Positions 17,513 to 24,690 of a DNA stretch of 35,215 bases are shown piece after piece. How positions within the stretch are numbered: position 1 is the first letter of the stretch; the number at the start of each line of letters is the position of its first letter. The position numbers were made by a program, and so were the translations under genes. The notes beneath the pieces were generated by a model. That model worked only from the letters and a program-made list of their open reading frames with translations. It was not told the origin of the DNA and did no database searches. Source of the DNA: Asaia bogorensis (GTDB lineage: Bacteria; Pseudomonadota; Alphaproteobacteria; SHVZ01); assembly GCA_945897335.1 (NCBI GenBank), contig CAMDFP010000011.1, positions 1 to 35,215 of the forward strand, written 5' to 3'.

Positions 17513-17876
17513 GCTGAACACTTTCTCGATAGTCGCGCGGCCAGCGAAGTCCGGCCGCCTCAAGCGATTGCCGCCGCGTCGCGGGCTGACAATTTTCGCT
17601 TCATTTGACTCGACGTCGTGTCGATCGGGCAGATGAGCATCTGCGCAGCCGGAGATCACGCTGCGCCTTCGGTTCAGGGCTAGCAAGGCAATGTCTGGTA
17701 CCGGACACGTTATCGCGGGCCATCGAGATGCTGCCCAAGGCATGTCGTAACAGAAAAATCACAGGTTGTGAAATTCATGTCTGCTATCCGACATAGTTGA
17801 TCTGCATCAAGGCCGACCGTCGGTCCTCGGCGCATATTTCGCGCTGCCGAAATGTCTCAAGCGAAAGGCTGAGGAC
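17513..17876. other. Divergent promoter region of regulator and kinase
   Basis: A 364-base gap with no gene I can support; the frames entering it from the Crp/Fnr side are Arg-rich and unlike protein. It holds the FNR-type box at 17797-17810, a short palindrome GACCGTCGGTC (17814-17824) and a CATATT hexamer at 17833-17838. The minus-strand promoter of the Crp/Fnr gene should also lie here but is not obvious. Confidence 0.6.
17797..17838 (+). promoter_or_regulatory. FNR/FixK-type box with aligned -10 element
   Basis: TTGATCTGCATCAA (17797-17810) matches the FNR consensus TTGAT-N4-ATCAA at every defined base. If it occupies the class II position (-41.5), transcription would start near 17845, and CATATT at 17833-17838 then falls at about -12 to -7. 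The kinase ATG is at 17877 with GAGGA just before it. This suggests low-oxygen activation of the kinase operon. The binding protein is not proven. Confidence 0.7.
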
Positions 17877-18659
17877 ATGATCGCGGTGCAGATCGCCCAG
17901 AGCGTCGACACTCTTTCGAACATTGTTCCCCCACGCCCGGAGCGTCGCATGGCCTGGACTCACGAGCGCGAACTGGCAAGGTGCCGAACGACGGAGACTG
18001 ATCTGCGCGCGGCCCTTGCCCGCGAAGAGGATCTGCTTCGCCGGCAGGAGAAGCTGCTCGAAGAGCAGAAGCTCCTCAGCAAGGAATCCGATCACCGGCT
18101 GCTGAACGGCCTGCAGATGATCATGAGCCTGCTCATGCTGCAGAGCCGGAAGGCGACGAATGACGAGCTCTCCTCGCAACTGGTCGTCGCCGCCACGCGC
18201 GTCTCCGCCATCGAGCGCGTCCACCGGCGCCTGCATTGCCTGGACGGCGTCCGGACCGTCGCCTTCAGGCAATACCTCGAGGAGCTTTGCCGGGATTTCG
18301 CGGCGATGCTGCCCCCGGCTGAACGTCCGGAGCCGCCCATCGTCGTCGAAGGAGTGGAAGTCGAGCTGCCGACCACGATCGGCATCCCGCTCGGCTTCAT
18401 CGTCAACGAGATGATCATGAACGCCGCCAAGTACGGCCAGGGGCCGATCTCGGTCCGATTGGAGCGGACTCCCGGAAGTGGCTACGCGCTGTCGGTCAGC
18501 GATGACGGCCCGGGCCTGCCGGAGGGATTCGATCCGGCGGCCGGCAAGGGGCTGGGCATGAAGATCATCCGCTCTCTCGTCGAGCAGATCGGCGGCGAGT
18601 TACGCATCGGTCGCGGCGACGGCGGCCGCGGCGCGCGATTCACGGTTCTGTTCGCCTGA
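17877..18659 (+). CDS. Soluble sensor histidine kinase, HisKA_2 type
   Basis: A protein of 260 residues without membrane segments or a PAS, GAF or HAMP domain, so it is cytosolic. A coiled coil spans ~30-72 (ELARCRTTETDLRAALAREEDLLRRQEKLLEEQ). The phosphorylation site is His73 in ESDHRLLNGLQMIMSLLMLQSR, the HisKA_2 motif. The ATP-binding domain has the N-box around Asn177-Asn182 (VNEMIMNAAKYG), D210GPG and the GKGLGMKI loop. HisKA_2 kinases are common in alphaproteobacteria and often act in the general stress or light response. No response regulator is adjacent, so the partner is elsewhere. The coiled coil may replace a sensor domain, suggesting protein-protein input. Confidence 0.93.
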   Translation: MIAVQIAQSVDTLSNIVPPRPERRMAWTHERELARCRTTETDLRAALAREEDLLRRQEKLLEEQKLLSKESDHRLLNGLQMIMSLLMLQSRKATNDELSSQLVVAATRVSAIERVHRRLHCLDGVRTVAFRQYLEELCRDFAAMLPPAERPEPPIVVEGVEVELPTTIGIPLGFIVNEMIMNAAKYGQGPISVRLERTPGSGYALSVSDDGPGLPEGFDPAAGKGLGMKIIRSLVEQIGGELRIGRGDGGRGARFTVLFA

Positions 18660-18671
18660 CTTTCCCACGCT

Positions 18672-18699
18672 GCCGTTCCGCCGCAATCGGCGGCACGGC
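18672..18699 (+). terminator. Hairpin after the kinase gene
   Basis: GCCGTTCCGCCG (18672-18683) pairs with CGGCGGCACGGC (18688-18699) through a CAAT loop with one mismatch, 12 bases after the kinase stop. No T-run follows. It may end or weaken transcription before the lipoprotein genes, which would then have their own promoter. Confidence 0.5.
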
Positions 18700-18754
18700 G
18701 TCGATCGACCCGCCTGTGGCGGGATGCACGAACCACTTCAACCGGAGACAAGTC

Positions 18755-18997
18755 ATGAAGCGATTCAGTTTCGCGGCCACGCTCTTGCTTTCGCTGTTCG
18801 CACTCGGCGCGTGCGGTCACTCCCAGGGCGACCGCGCGCTCAGCGGTGCCGGGATCGGCGCCGGCGTCGGCGCGCTCGGAGGGCTCATGGTCGGCTCGCC
18901 GGTCGAGGGCGCGCTGATCGGCGGCGTCGTCGGCGCCGGCACCGGCGCGCTGACCAATCCGCATCAGATCAATCTCGGCCGGCCGCTCTGGCGCTAG
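18755..18997 (+). CDS. Gly-zipper lipoprotein (copy 1)
   Basis: A lipoprotein of 80 residues from ATG 18755, with GGAGAC upstream. The signal peptide MKRFSFAATLLLSLFALGAC ends in a lipobox with Cys20 as the acylation site. The mature part is a YMGG-like Gly-zipper: DRALSGAGIGAGVGALGG..VEGALIGGVVGAGTGALT, a tight helical hairpin that can insert in a membrane. It resembles osmotically or stress-induced small lipoproteins. About 57 of 80 residues are identical by hand alignment to the protein at 26849. It begins the run of envelope genes that ends at 20122. Role unknown. Confidence 0.88.
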   Translation: MKRFSFAATLLLSLFALGACGHSQGDRALSGAGIGAGVGALGGLMVGSPVEGALIGGVVGAGTGALTNPHQINLGRPLWR

Positions 18998-19041
18998 GCC
19001 GTTCGCATCCACGACACCGTCTTCATCCAATGGAGGTCAAA

Positions 19042-19521
19042 ATGTCTCGTTCAGCGACAATCATGCGTGTGCTTGCTGCAACCGTGGCTCTTGCCGTCGT
19101 GGCCGGATGCGCGGAGCAGGGGCAGCGGGCCGCCTATCAGCCGCCCCTGACCGCCGCGGGCGACGAGCCAGAGCTCGCCGGCGCCTGGTACCAGGTGTTC
19201 TTCGACACCAACAGCGCCGCGATCAACGCGCGGGGACAGACGATCGTCAAATCCGTCGCCCATGTCGTCGCCAATGCCGGGCCGACACGCGTAACCGTCA
19301 TCGGCAAGACCGATCGCGTCGGCGCGCCTCCGGCCAACCTGGCGCTGGCTCAGCGGCGGGCCGACACGGTGCGGGACGCGCTCGTCGCCGCCGGCGTGCC
19401 GGCCGCCCGCATCGACACGTCCTGGACCGGCGAGGGCCGGCAGGACGTGGTCACCCTCGACGACACCGTCGAGCCCCGCAACCGGGTCGTCGACGTCACC
19501 GTGGTCAAGCAGCCTCGCTGA
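19042..19521 (+). CDS. OmpA-like lipoprotein
   Basis: A protein of 159 residues; ATG 19042 follows GGAGGT by four bases (an ATG at 19030 is possible but covers the ribosome site). The signal peptide MSRSATIMRVLAATVALAVVAGC has a lipobox at the Cys, so it is a lipid-anchored envelope protein. Residues ~50-155 form an OmpA_C domain: YQVFFDTNSAAINARG, IGKTDRVGAPPANLALAQRRADTVRDALVAAGVPAARI, DTVEPRNRVVDVTVV. The D and R positions (NLALAQRRA and PRNRVV) bind diaminopimelate in peptidoglycan. It should tether the outer membrane to the wall. It lies 44 bases after the Gly-zipper lipoprotein. Confidence 0.92.
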   Translation: MSRSATIMRVLAATVALAVVAGCAEQGQRAAYQPPLTAAGDEPELAGAWYQVFFDTNSAAINARGQTIVKSVAHVVANAGPTRVTVIGKTDRVGAPPANLALAQRRADTVRDALVAAGVPAARIDTSWTGEGRQDVVTLDDTVEPRNRVVDVTVVKQPR

Positions 19522-19605
19522 TCGTTGCTGGCGGCGGCGCGAACGGCTCCGAAGAAGCCGGCGCGCCGCCGTCGAAATCTCGAGATGGCCGAGCCGGAGC
19601 AAACC

Positions 19606-19764
19606 ATGCTGCACACCGCCCTCGTCGTCGTCCTCGTGCTGGTCCTGCTGTCGTTCTTCGGCGGCTATGCGGGCCATGTACCGACGCATTTCGGCTACGG
19701 CGGCGGCGGGGTCGGTCTCGTCATCCTGATCGTCCTGCTCGTCATTCTGCTGCGCCGAGCCTGA
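19606..19764 (+). CDS. Tiny membrane protein, DUF3309-like
   Basis: A protein of 52 residues from ATG 19606 with CCGGAG seven bases upstream (ATG 19585 is an alternative with no clear ribosome site). MLHTALVVVLVLVLLSFF and GGVGLVILIVLLVILLRRA are two membrane helices joined by GGYAGHVPTHFGYGGG. This layout, a two-helix protein with a Gly/Pro/Trp or Tyr-rich middle, resembles the DUF3309 family, whose role is unknown. It sits between two lipoprotein genes in the same direction and is probably co-transcribed. It is a small but credible gene because of its neighbours and composition. Confidence 0.7.
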   Translation: MLHTALVVVLVLVLLSFFGGYAGHVPTHFGYGGGGVGLVILIVLLVILLRRA

Positions 19765-19810
19765 GCGGCCGAGGGCCGCCGTCCTCCCCTTCAATCCAGG
19801 AGTCCCCGTC

Positions 19811-20122
19811 ATGAAGAAAGCCTTGCTGATCCGCCTCGTCGCAGCCCTCCTCGCGACGACGACGATCGTCGCCTGCACCTCGACCCGCACCAGCGAGAGC
19901 ACCGGCGAATATGTCGACGACGCCGCCATCACCTCGAAAGTCAAGGCGGCCCTGCTCAGCGACGCCGGCCTGAAGTCCTTCGCCATCTCGGTCGAGACCT
20001 TCAAGGACGCGGTCCAGCTGAGCGGCTTCGTCAACACCGACCAGGTGAAGGCACGCGCCGGCGAAGTTGCCGCGGGCGTCCCCGGCGTCAGGTCCGTGCG
20101 CAACAACCTCGTGGTCAAGTAG
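19811..20122 (+). CDS. BON-domain lipoprotein (copy 1)
   Basis: A protein of 103 residues, with CAGGAG before ATG 19811. The signal peptide MKKALLIRLVAALLATTTIVAC gives a lipobox with Cys22. A single BON domain follows: YVDDAAITSKVKAALLSDAGLKSFAISVETFKDAVQLSGFVNTDQVKARAGEVAAGVPGVRSVRNNLVV, with the conserved Gly of LSGFV. BON domains bind phospholipid or peptidoglycan-associated partners and occur in OsmY-like stress proteins. It is paralogous to the protein at 27237 in the same pairing with a Gly-zipper lipoprotein. It is likely in the outer or inner membrane facing the periplasm. Confidence 0.93.
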   Translation: MKKALLIRLVAALLATTTIVACTSTRTSESTGEYVDDAAITSKVKAALLSDAGLKSFAISVETFKDAVQLSGFVNTDQVKARAGEVAAGVPGVRSVRNNLVVK

Positions 20123-20192
20123 CTGGCGCCGCGCGCGAGCGCGTGAAGGCAGCCCAGGCTCCCGACAGAACGACGTTAGCTGAGAGGAAGCC

Positions 20193-20888
20193 ATGAGCCG
20201 ACTTCGCCTCCACCGCGAGAGCCATCTCGTCGGCCGCATCGGCTGGCTCAGGGCCGCCGTGCTCGGCGCCAATGACGGGATCATCTCGACCGCGAGCCTG
20301 ATCGTCGGCGTCGCCGCCGCCTCATCGACGCAGACCGGCATCCTGATCATCGGTGTCGCCGGCCTCGTCGCCGGCGCCATGTCGATGGCCGCCGGCGAAT
20401 ACGTGTCCGTCAGCTCGCAGTCCGACACCGAGCAGGCGGACCTCGCGCGCGAGCGCGGCGAACTGGGCGCGAACCCGGCCTTCGAGCTCGACGAGCTGGC
20501 ACAGATCTATGTCGGGCGCGGCGTCGCGCCGGCGCTCGCCCGCGAGGTCGCCGGCCAGCTGATGGCGAAGGATGCCCTCGCCGCCCACGCCCGCGACGAG
20601 CTCGGGATATCGGAAATCACCGCCGCGCGCCCGGTGCAGGCCGCCTTGACCTCGGCCGCGACCTTCTCGGTCGGCGCCGCCTTTCCGCTGCTGATGGTCG
20701 TCGTCTCGCCAGCCGGCGCGCTGGTTCCCGTCGTTTCCGCCTCGTCCCTGGTCTTTCTCGCCGTCCTCGGAGCCATCGGAGCGAGAGCGGGCGGCGCCGG
20801 CATGCTGCGCGGCACCGCCCGCGTGGCATTCTGGGGGGCGCTGGCGATGGCGATCACCGCCGGCATCGGGGCCCTCTTCGGCGCGTAG
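20193..20888 (+). CDS. VIT1/CCC1-family membrane protein
   Basis: A protein of 231 residues. The N-terminal helix pair RIGWLRAAVLGANDGIISTASLIVGVAAA and GLVAGAMSMAAGEYVSVSSQSDTEQADLARER is the signature of the CCC1/VIT1 family, where these acidic and Met residues conduct Fe2+ or Mn2+. A cytoplasmic helical segment (~80-150) follows, and then three more helices ending at GALFGA. It is probably an inner-membrane divalent metal transporter that removes iron or manganese from the cytoplasm. It lies in the envelope run, 70 bases after the BON gene and 21 before the ABC gene. Confidence 0.92.
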   Translation: MSRLRLHRESHLVGRIGWLRAAVLGANDGIISTASLIVGVAAASSTQTGILIIGVAGLVAGAMSMAAGEYVSVSSQSDTEQADLARERGELGANPAFELDELAQIYVGRGVAPALAREVAGQLMAKDALAAHARDELGISEITAARPVQAALTSAATFSVGAAFPLLMVVVSPAGALVPVVSASSLVFLAVLGAIGARAGGAGMLRGTARVAFWGALAMAITAGIGALFGA

Positions 20889-20909
20889 CCTTCATATCGG
20901 GAGAGTCGG

Positions 20910-22655
20910 ATGACGAGGCTGCGACAGCTCGCACGCGACGTCTGGGTTCTGACGAGGGGCTACTGGCGCAGCGAGGAACGGTGGTCGGCCAGGCTGCTCC
21001 TGGCCACGATCATCGGCCTCAATCTCGGCCTGGTCGGCGTCACCGTCCTGCAGAACCAGGCGACGGGCGAGCTCTTCACCGCGCTCCAGCAGCGCGACGC
21101 CGACGGCTTCTCCCAAGCCTTCTTCGTCGTCGTCCTACTGATCCTGCTCTACCTCGCGGTCGCGGTGCTGCGCGTCTATCTCGACCAGACCCTGCAGCTC
21201 CGCTGGCGGCGCTGGCTCACCGACCAGTACGTCTCGCGCTGGCTCGCCGACCGCACCTTCTACCGCATGCGCTTCTCCGGCCGGGTCGACAACCCCGACC
21301 AGCGCATTTCCGAGGACGTCCGCCTGTTCATCGACCGGTCGATGTTTCTCGGCCTCGGATTCCTCAACGCGCTGGCGACGCTGGCCTCCTTCGCAGCCCT
21401 GCTCTGGTATCTCTCCGGCAGCATCACGCTGGCGGTCGGCGGCCTCGAGGTCACGATCCCCGGATACATGTTCTGGGCCGCCGTGCTCTATGCCGGCATC
21501 GGCTCGACGCTGGCGCACCTGATCGGCCGGCCGCTGATCCGCCTCAACAACCGTCAGCAGGCGGTCGAGGCCGACTTCCGCTTCAATCTCGTGCGGATCC
21601 GCGAGGAGGCCGAGGGCATCGCCCTCTACGGCGGCGAGGAGCAGGAGCGCGTCCTTGCGCTCGGCCGCTTCCGCGCCCTCTACGACAACTTCAAGCGCAT
21701 CATCCTCTGCAGCAACCGGTACCTGCTGTTCCAGCTGCTGTTCAGCCAGTTCACCTCGTTCGTCGCGCTCGGAATCGCGTCGCCCCGGTATTTCTCGGGC
21801 GCGATCCAGCTGGGCGTGCTGACCCAGACCGCGAGCGCCTTCGAGCGCGTCAACGAGGCGCTGTCCTGGCTGATCGGCAGCTACATGGCCTTCGCCGAAT
21901 GGCGGGCGACTGTCGACCGGCTGACCGAGTTTGCCGCCGAGATCGAGCGCGAGGCGGCGGCGGCCGCGCTCGCCACCCGCACGGCGACGGGTACTCAGAG
22001 CACCATCGACCTGCAGAACGTCGGCGTGTCTCTGCCCGACGGCGAGCCGTTGCTGGCGCCGGTGACGCTGAGCTTGAGGCCGCACGAGCCGGTGCTGATG
22101 AAAGGCCCGTCCGGTGCCGGCAAGAGCACGCTTTTCCGCGTGCTCGCCGGATTGTGGCCATTCGCGACCGGGCGCATCCTCCTCCCCGTCGGTGCCCGGA
22201 CGCTGTTCCTGCCGCAGCGGCCCTACATGCCGATCGGGACGCTCCGCGAGGCGTTGTGGTTTCCCGGCCGGCCGGTCGTCGACCGCGAGGCCGAGGCGCG
22301 GGCGGCCCTCGACGCCGTGGGCCTCTCCAACCTCCGCGGACGCCTGGACGAGGATGCGCATTGGGCGCAGGCGCTGTCGCTCGGCGAGCAGCAGAAGCTC
22401 GCGATCGCGCGCGCGCTGCTGATCAAGCCGGATTGGCTGTTCCTCGACGAGGCGACCTCGGCGACCGACGAGGCGGAGGAAGCGGCGCTCTATCGCATCG
22501 TCACCGAGGCCTTGCCGGCGACGACGGTGATCAGCATCGGGCACCGGATCGCCCTCGAGACCTATCACCGCCGGATGATCGCGTTCGACCAGGGCGCCGG
22601 GCGGCCCGGACGGCTTGTCGACCAGTCCGCCGGCCGTCTCGCGCAGCCGGCGTGA
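20910..22655 (+). CDS. ABC transporter, fused permease-ATPase, ABCD/SbmA-YddA type
   Basis: A protein of 581 residues. The N-terminal half has about six membrane helices (LLLATIIGLNLGLVGVTVLQNQATGELF, FFVVVLLILLYLAVAVLRVYLDQTLQLRWRRWLTDQYVSRWLADRTFYRM, PDQRISEDVRLF). The Q-LRWR-WLT, Y-RWL and NPDQRI-ED marks are those of the ABC_membrane_2/SbmA-like family. The ATPase half has Walker A GPSGAGKST (~398-406), signature LSLGEQQ (~488-493) and Walker B WLFLDEATSA (~508-517), so it is active. Relatives move peptides, fatty acids or vitamin B12. The substrate is unknown. CGGGAGAG lies upstream of the ATG. It follows the VIT gene by 21 bases, so they are likely co-transcribed. Confidence 0.92.
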   Translation: MTRLRQLARDVWVLTRGYWRSEERWSARLLLATIIGLNLGLVGVTVLQNQATGELFTALQQRDADGFSQAFFVVVLLILLYLAVAVLRVYLDQTLQLRWRRWLTDQYVSRWLADRTFYRMRFSGRVDNPDQRISEDVRLFIDRSMFLGLGFLNALATLASFAALLWYLSGSITLAVGGLEVTIPGYMFWAAVLYAGIGSTLAHLIGRPLIRLNNRQQAVEADFRFNLVRIREEAEGIALYGGEEQERVLALGRFRALYDNFKRIILCSNRYLLFQLLFSQFTSFVALGIASPRYFSGAIQLGVLTQTASAFERVNEALSWLIGSYMAFAEWRATVDRLTEFAAEIEREAAAAALATRTATGTQSTIDLQNVGVSLPDGEPLLAPVTLSLRPHEPVLMKGPSGAGKSTLFRVLAGLWPFATGRILLPVGARTLFLPQRPYMPIGTLREALWFPGRPVVDREAEARAALDAVGLSNLRGRLDEDAHWAQALSLGEQQKLAIARALLIKPDWLFLDEATSATDEAEEAALYRIVTEALPATTVISIGHRIALETYHRRMIAFDQGAGRPGRLVDQSAGRLAQPA

Positions 22656-22733
22656 TTCCGCCCCTCCCCTCCTTCCGGTGCAGGCGCGCCCCGCGCTAGG
22701 ATCGCCCCGAACGCCCCGCCGGGAGGAATTCGG

Positions 22734-23600
22734 ATGGAAATCGTGCCGCTCGACGCCGCGCTCGGCGTCGAAGTCAGGGGCATCGACGCCGCGAAGACGG
22801 TCGATGCCGACAGCTTCGCCCGCATGCGCCAGGCCTGGGCCGCCAGCGGCCTGCTCCTGCTGCGCGGCCAGACGATGGACGAGCCGGCGCTGGTCCGCTT
22901 CAGCCAGGGCTTCGGTGAGCTGGAAATGCCGCCGGCCTCGGCCGAGCGCAGCTATGGCGACGGCGGCGCGCGCCGGCCGGAGATCTGGATCATCTCCAAC
23001 GTCGTCGTCGACGGCAAGGCGATCGGGGGTCTCGGCTATGGCGAGGCCGAATGGCACACAGACATGTCCTATATCCCGGCCCCGCCGCGGGCGAGCGTGC
23101 TCTATGCGGTCGAAGTGCCTCCCTCCGGCGGCGACACCTGCTTCGCCAGCATGATCAAGGCCTATGCGACGCTCCCCGACGACCTGAAGCGCGCCGTCGC
23201 CGGGCGCACGGCGAAGCACGATTCCTCCTACACCAGCGTCGGCGAGCTGCGTCGGGGATCGAAACAGATCGTCGATCCGCGCGACGCGCCCGGCGCCTCC
23301 CATCCCATCGTGCGCCTGCATCCCGAGACCGGCGTACCGGCGCTCTATCTCGGCCGCCGCCGCAACGGCTACATCGACGGCCTTTCGCTGGAGGAGAGCG
23401 AGCGCCTGCTCGACCGGCTCTGGGCGCATTGCACCGATCCGAAGCTCGCCTATGCGCATAAGTGGAAGCAGGGCGACATCCTGGTCTGGGACAACCGCTC
23501 GGTCATCCATCGCCGCGACGCTTTCGATCCGACCACGCGGCGCATCATGCTCAGGACCCAGATCCAGGGCGAGGCCCCGCTGGCGGTGCAGGCCGCATGA
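22734..23600 (+). CDS. TauD/TfdA-family dioxygenase
   Basis: A protein of 288 residues with the 2-oxoglutarate/Fe(II) fold. The iron triad is His108 and Asp110 (EWHTDMSY) and His259 (VIHRRDAFDP), with the Arg of TTRRIMLRT binding 2-oxoglutarate. N-terminal LDAALGVEVRGID and GLLLLRGQTMDEPALVRFSQGFGELE complete the family pattern. It would hydroxylate a small acid (taurine, alkylsulfonate, aryloxy acid or a carnitine-like compound); which one is not visible. GGGAGG lies upstream. The GST gene starts four bases inside its end, so both enzymes probably serve one breakdown route. Confidence 0.94.
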   Translation: MEIVPLDAALGVEVRGIDAAKTVDADSFARMRQAWAASGLLLLRGQTMDEPALVRFSQGFGELEMPPASAERSYGDGGARRPEIWIISNVVVDGKAIGGLGYGEAEWHTDMSYIPAPPRASVLYAVEVPPSGGDTCFASMIKAYATLPDDLKRAVAGRTAKHDSSYTSVGELRRGSKQIVDPRDAPGASHPIVRLHPETGVPALYLGRRRNGYIDGLSLEESERLLDRLWAHCTDPKLAYAHKWKQGDILVWDNRSVIHRRDAFDPTTRRIMLRTQIQGEAPLAVQAA

Positions 23601-24283
23601 CCGTCCTCCTCCACGATCTCGCCGGCGCCGATCCGGCCCGGCGCTTCAGCCCCTATTGCTGGCGCATCCGCATGGCGCTGGCGCACAAGGGCCTCGACGT
23701 CGACGCCAGGCCCTGGCGTTTCACCGACAAGGAGGCGATCGCCTTTTCCGGTCAGGGGCTGGTGCCGGTGATCGTCGATGGCGGCCGCACCGTCCATGAT
23801 TCCTGGGAGATCGCGCGCTACCTGGAAGCCACATATCCCGACCGGCCCTCGCTGTTCGCCGGCGCGGTCGCGCCGGTCCGCTTCATTGCCGGGTGGGCCG
23901 ACAAGGTGCTGCACCCCGCCATCGGCCGCATGATCATCGCCGACATCCTCGCCGTGCTCGACGAGAAGGACCGGGCCTATTTCCGCGAGAGCCGCGAGAA
24001 GCGCTTCGGTGCGACTCTCGAATCCGTGCAGGCCGACCGCGACCAGCGCCTGGCCCCGTTCCGACAGAGCCTGGAGCCGATGCGCGTGGTGCTCGCCGGC
24101 TCGCCCTTCCTCGGCGGCGACACGGCGACCTATGCCGACTACGCCGTCTTCGGCGCCTTCCAATGGGCGCGCTGCACCAGCCCGTTCAAGCTGATCGCCG
24201 AAGACGATCCGATCCTCGTCTGGCAGCGCCGCATGCGCGCCTTGTTCGACGGCCTCGCCGACTCGGTCCCCGCCTTCGACTGA
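23597..24283 (+). CDS. Glutathione S-transferase, beta-etherase (LigE)-like
   Basis: A protein of 228 residues from ATG 23597, overlapping the dioxygenase stop by four bases. The thioredoxin-like domain is residues 1-85: FSPYCWRIRMALAHKGLDVDARPWRFTDKEAIAFSGQGLVPVIVDGG..VHDSWEIARYLEATYPDRPSLF. The FSPY-WR-R-ALKHKG pattern and DSW-IA-YL-YPDRP are close to the LigE-type etherases. The C-terminal helical domain ends GGDTATYADYAVFGAFQWARC. It would act with glutathione on an aromatic ether, halide or maleyl-type substrate. Substrate not visible. With the TauD-like gene it may form a two-enzyme unit. Confidence 0.92.
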   Translation: MTVLLHDLAGADPARRFSPYCWRIRMALAHKGLDVDARPWRFTDKEAIAFSGQGLVPVIVDGGRTVHDSWEIARYLEATYPDRPSLFAGAVAPVRFIAGWADKVLHPAIGRMIIADILAVLDEKDRAYFRESREKRFGATLESVQADRDQRLAPFRQSLEPMRVVLAGSPFLGGDTATYADYAVFGAFQWARCTSPFKLIAEDDPILVWQRRMRALFDGLADSVPAFD

Positions 24284-24371
24284 ACGCAAACCTTGTCTTC
24301 ACCGCAAGCGAGCGACGGCGACGCCGCCGGCCGGGCTCAGGGCGCGCCCGATAAAAGTTTCCCCCGGCCAT

Positions 24372-24396
24372 GGAACATTTGCGCGGCTTTTGAGTT
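24372..24396 (+). promoter_or_regulatory. Possible EcfG-type stress promoter
   Basis: GGAAC at 24372-24376 is followed after 16 bases by AGTT (24393-24396), close to the GGAAC-N16/17-CGTT pattern of the alphaproteobacterial general stress sigma factor. It lies nine bases before ATG 24405, leaving almost no leader. One of four -10 bases differs. It is suggestive only. Confidence 0.3.
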
Positions 24397-24404
24397 TGTT
24401 TGTT

Positions 24405-24635
24405 ATGTCGACCGCCCCAAACGAGGCGACGCGTTGCCGGAAGCGGGCCGAGGCCTGCCGTCGGACCGCCCGGCAAGCCGCCACCTCCGAACTCCGCGAC
24501 AGCTATCTCCGGCTCGCCCGAGCACATGAGATCCTGGCCGAGGCGGTCGAGCAGCTCAACCTGACCGACGAATGGTTCGCGGCTCGCCTCGCCCGCAGCG
24601 ACAGCCCCACCCAGCTCTTGTCCACCGCCGGCTAG
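24405..24635 (+). CDS. Small helical protein, unknown family
   Basis: A protein of 76 residues from ATG 24405 (an in-frame TTG at 24390 is possible). It is highly charged and helical: EATRCRKRAEACRRTARQAATSELRDSYLRLARAHEILAEAVEQLN. This K/R-A-E-x-C/S-R-x-A spacing followed by R-x-SY-x3-AR-x4-LA also occurs in the protein at 33257-33649 (WYRAKAEASRRIADEAKLNAIRESYENTARINDALADDAER), so the two are related. Small proteins with this layout are common and uncharacterised in alphaproteobacteria. There is no signal or membrane segment. There is no ribosome site, and a possible stress promoter lies just upstream. Function unknown. Confidence 0.7.
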   Translation: MSTAPNEATRCRKRAEACRRTARQAATSELRDSYLRLARAHEILAEAVEQLNLTDEWFAARLARSDSPTQLLSTAG

Positions 24636-24690
24636 TCGTCCCTGAAGACTCCGTCTTGCCTCGGACGCCGCTTCGCCGGCATCTTCCGGC

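Noticed and set aside
21135-23510. A 791-codon minus-strand frame opposite the ABC and dioxygenase genes
   Set aside because: Both plus-strand genes have full catalytic motifs; the antisense frame has none and spans two genes.
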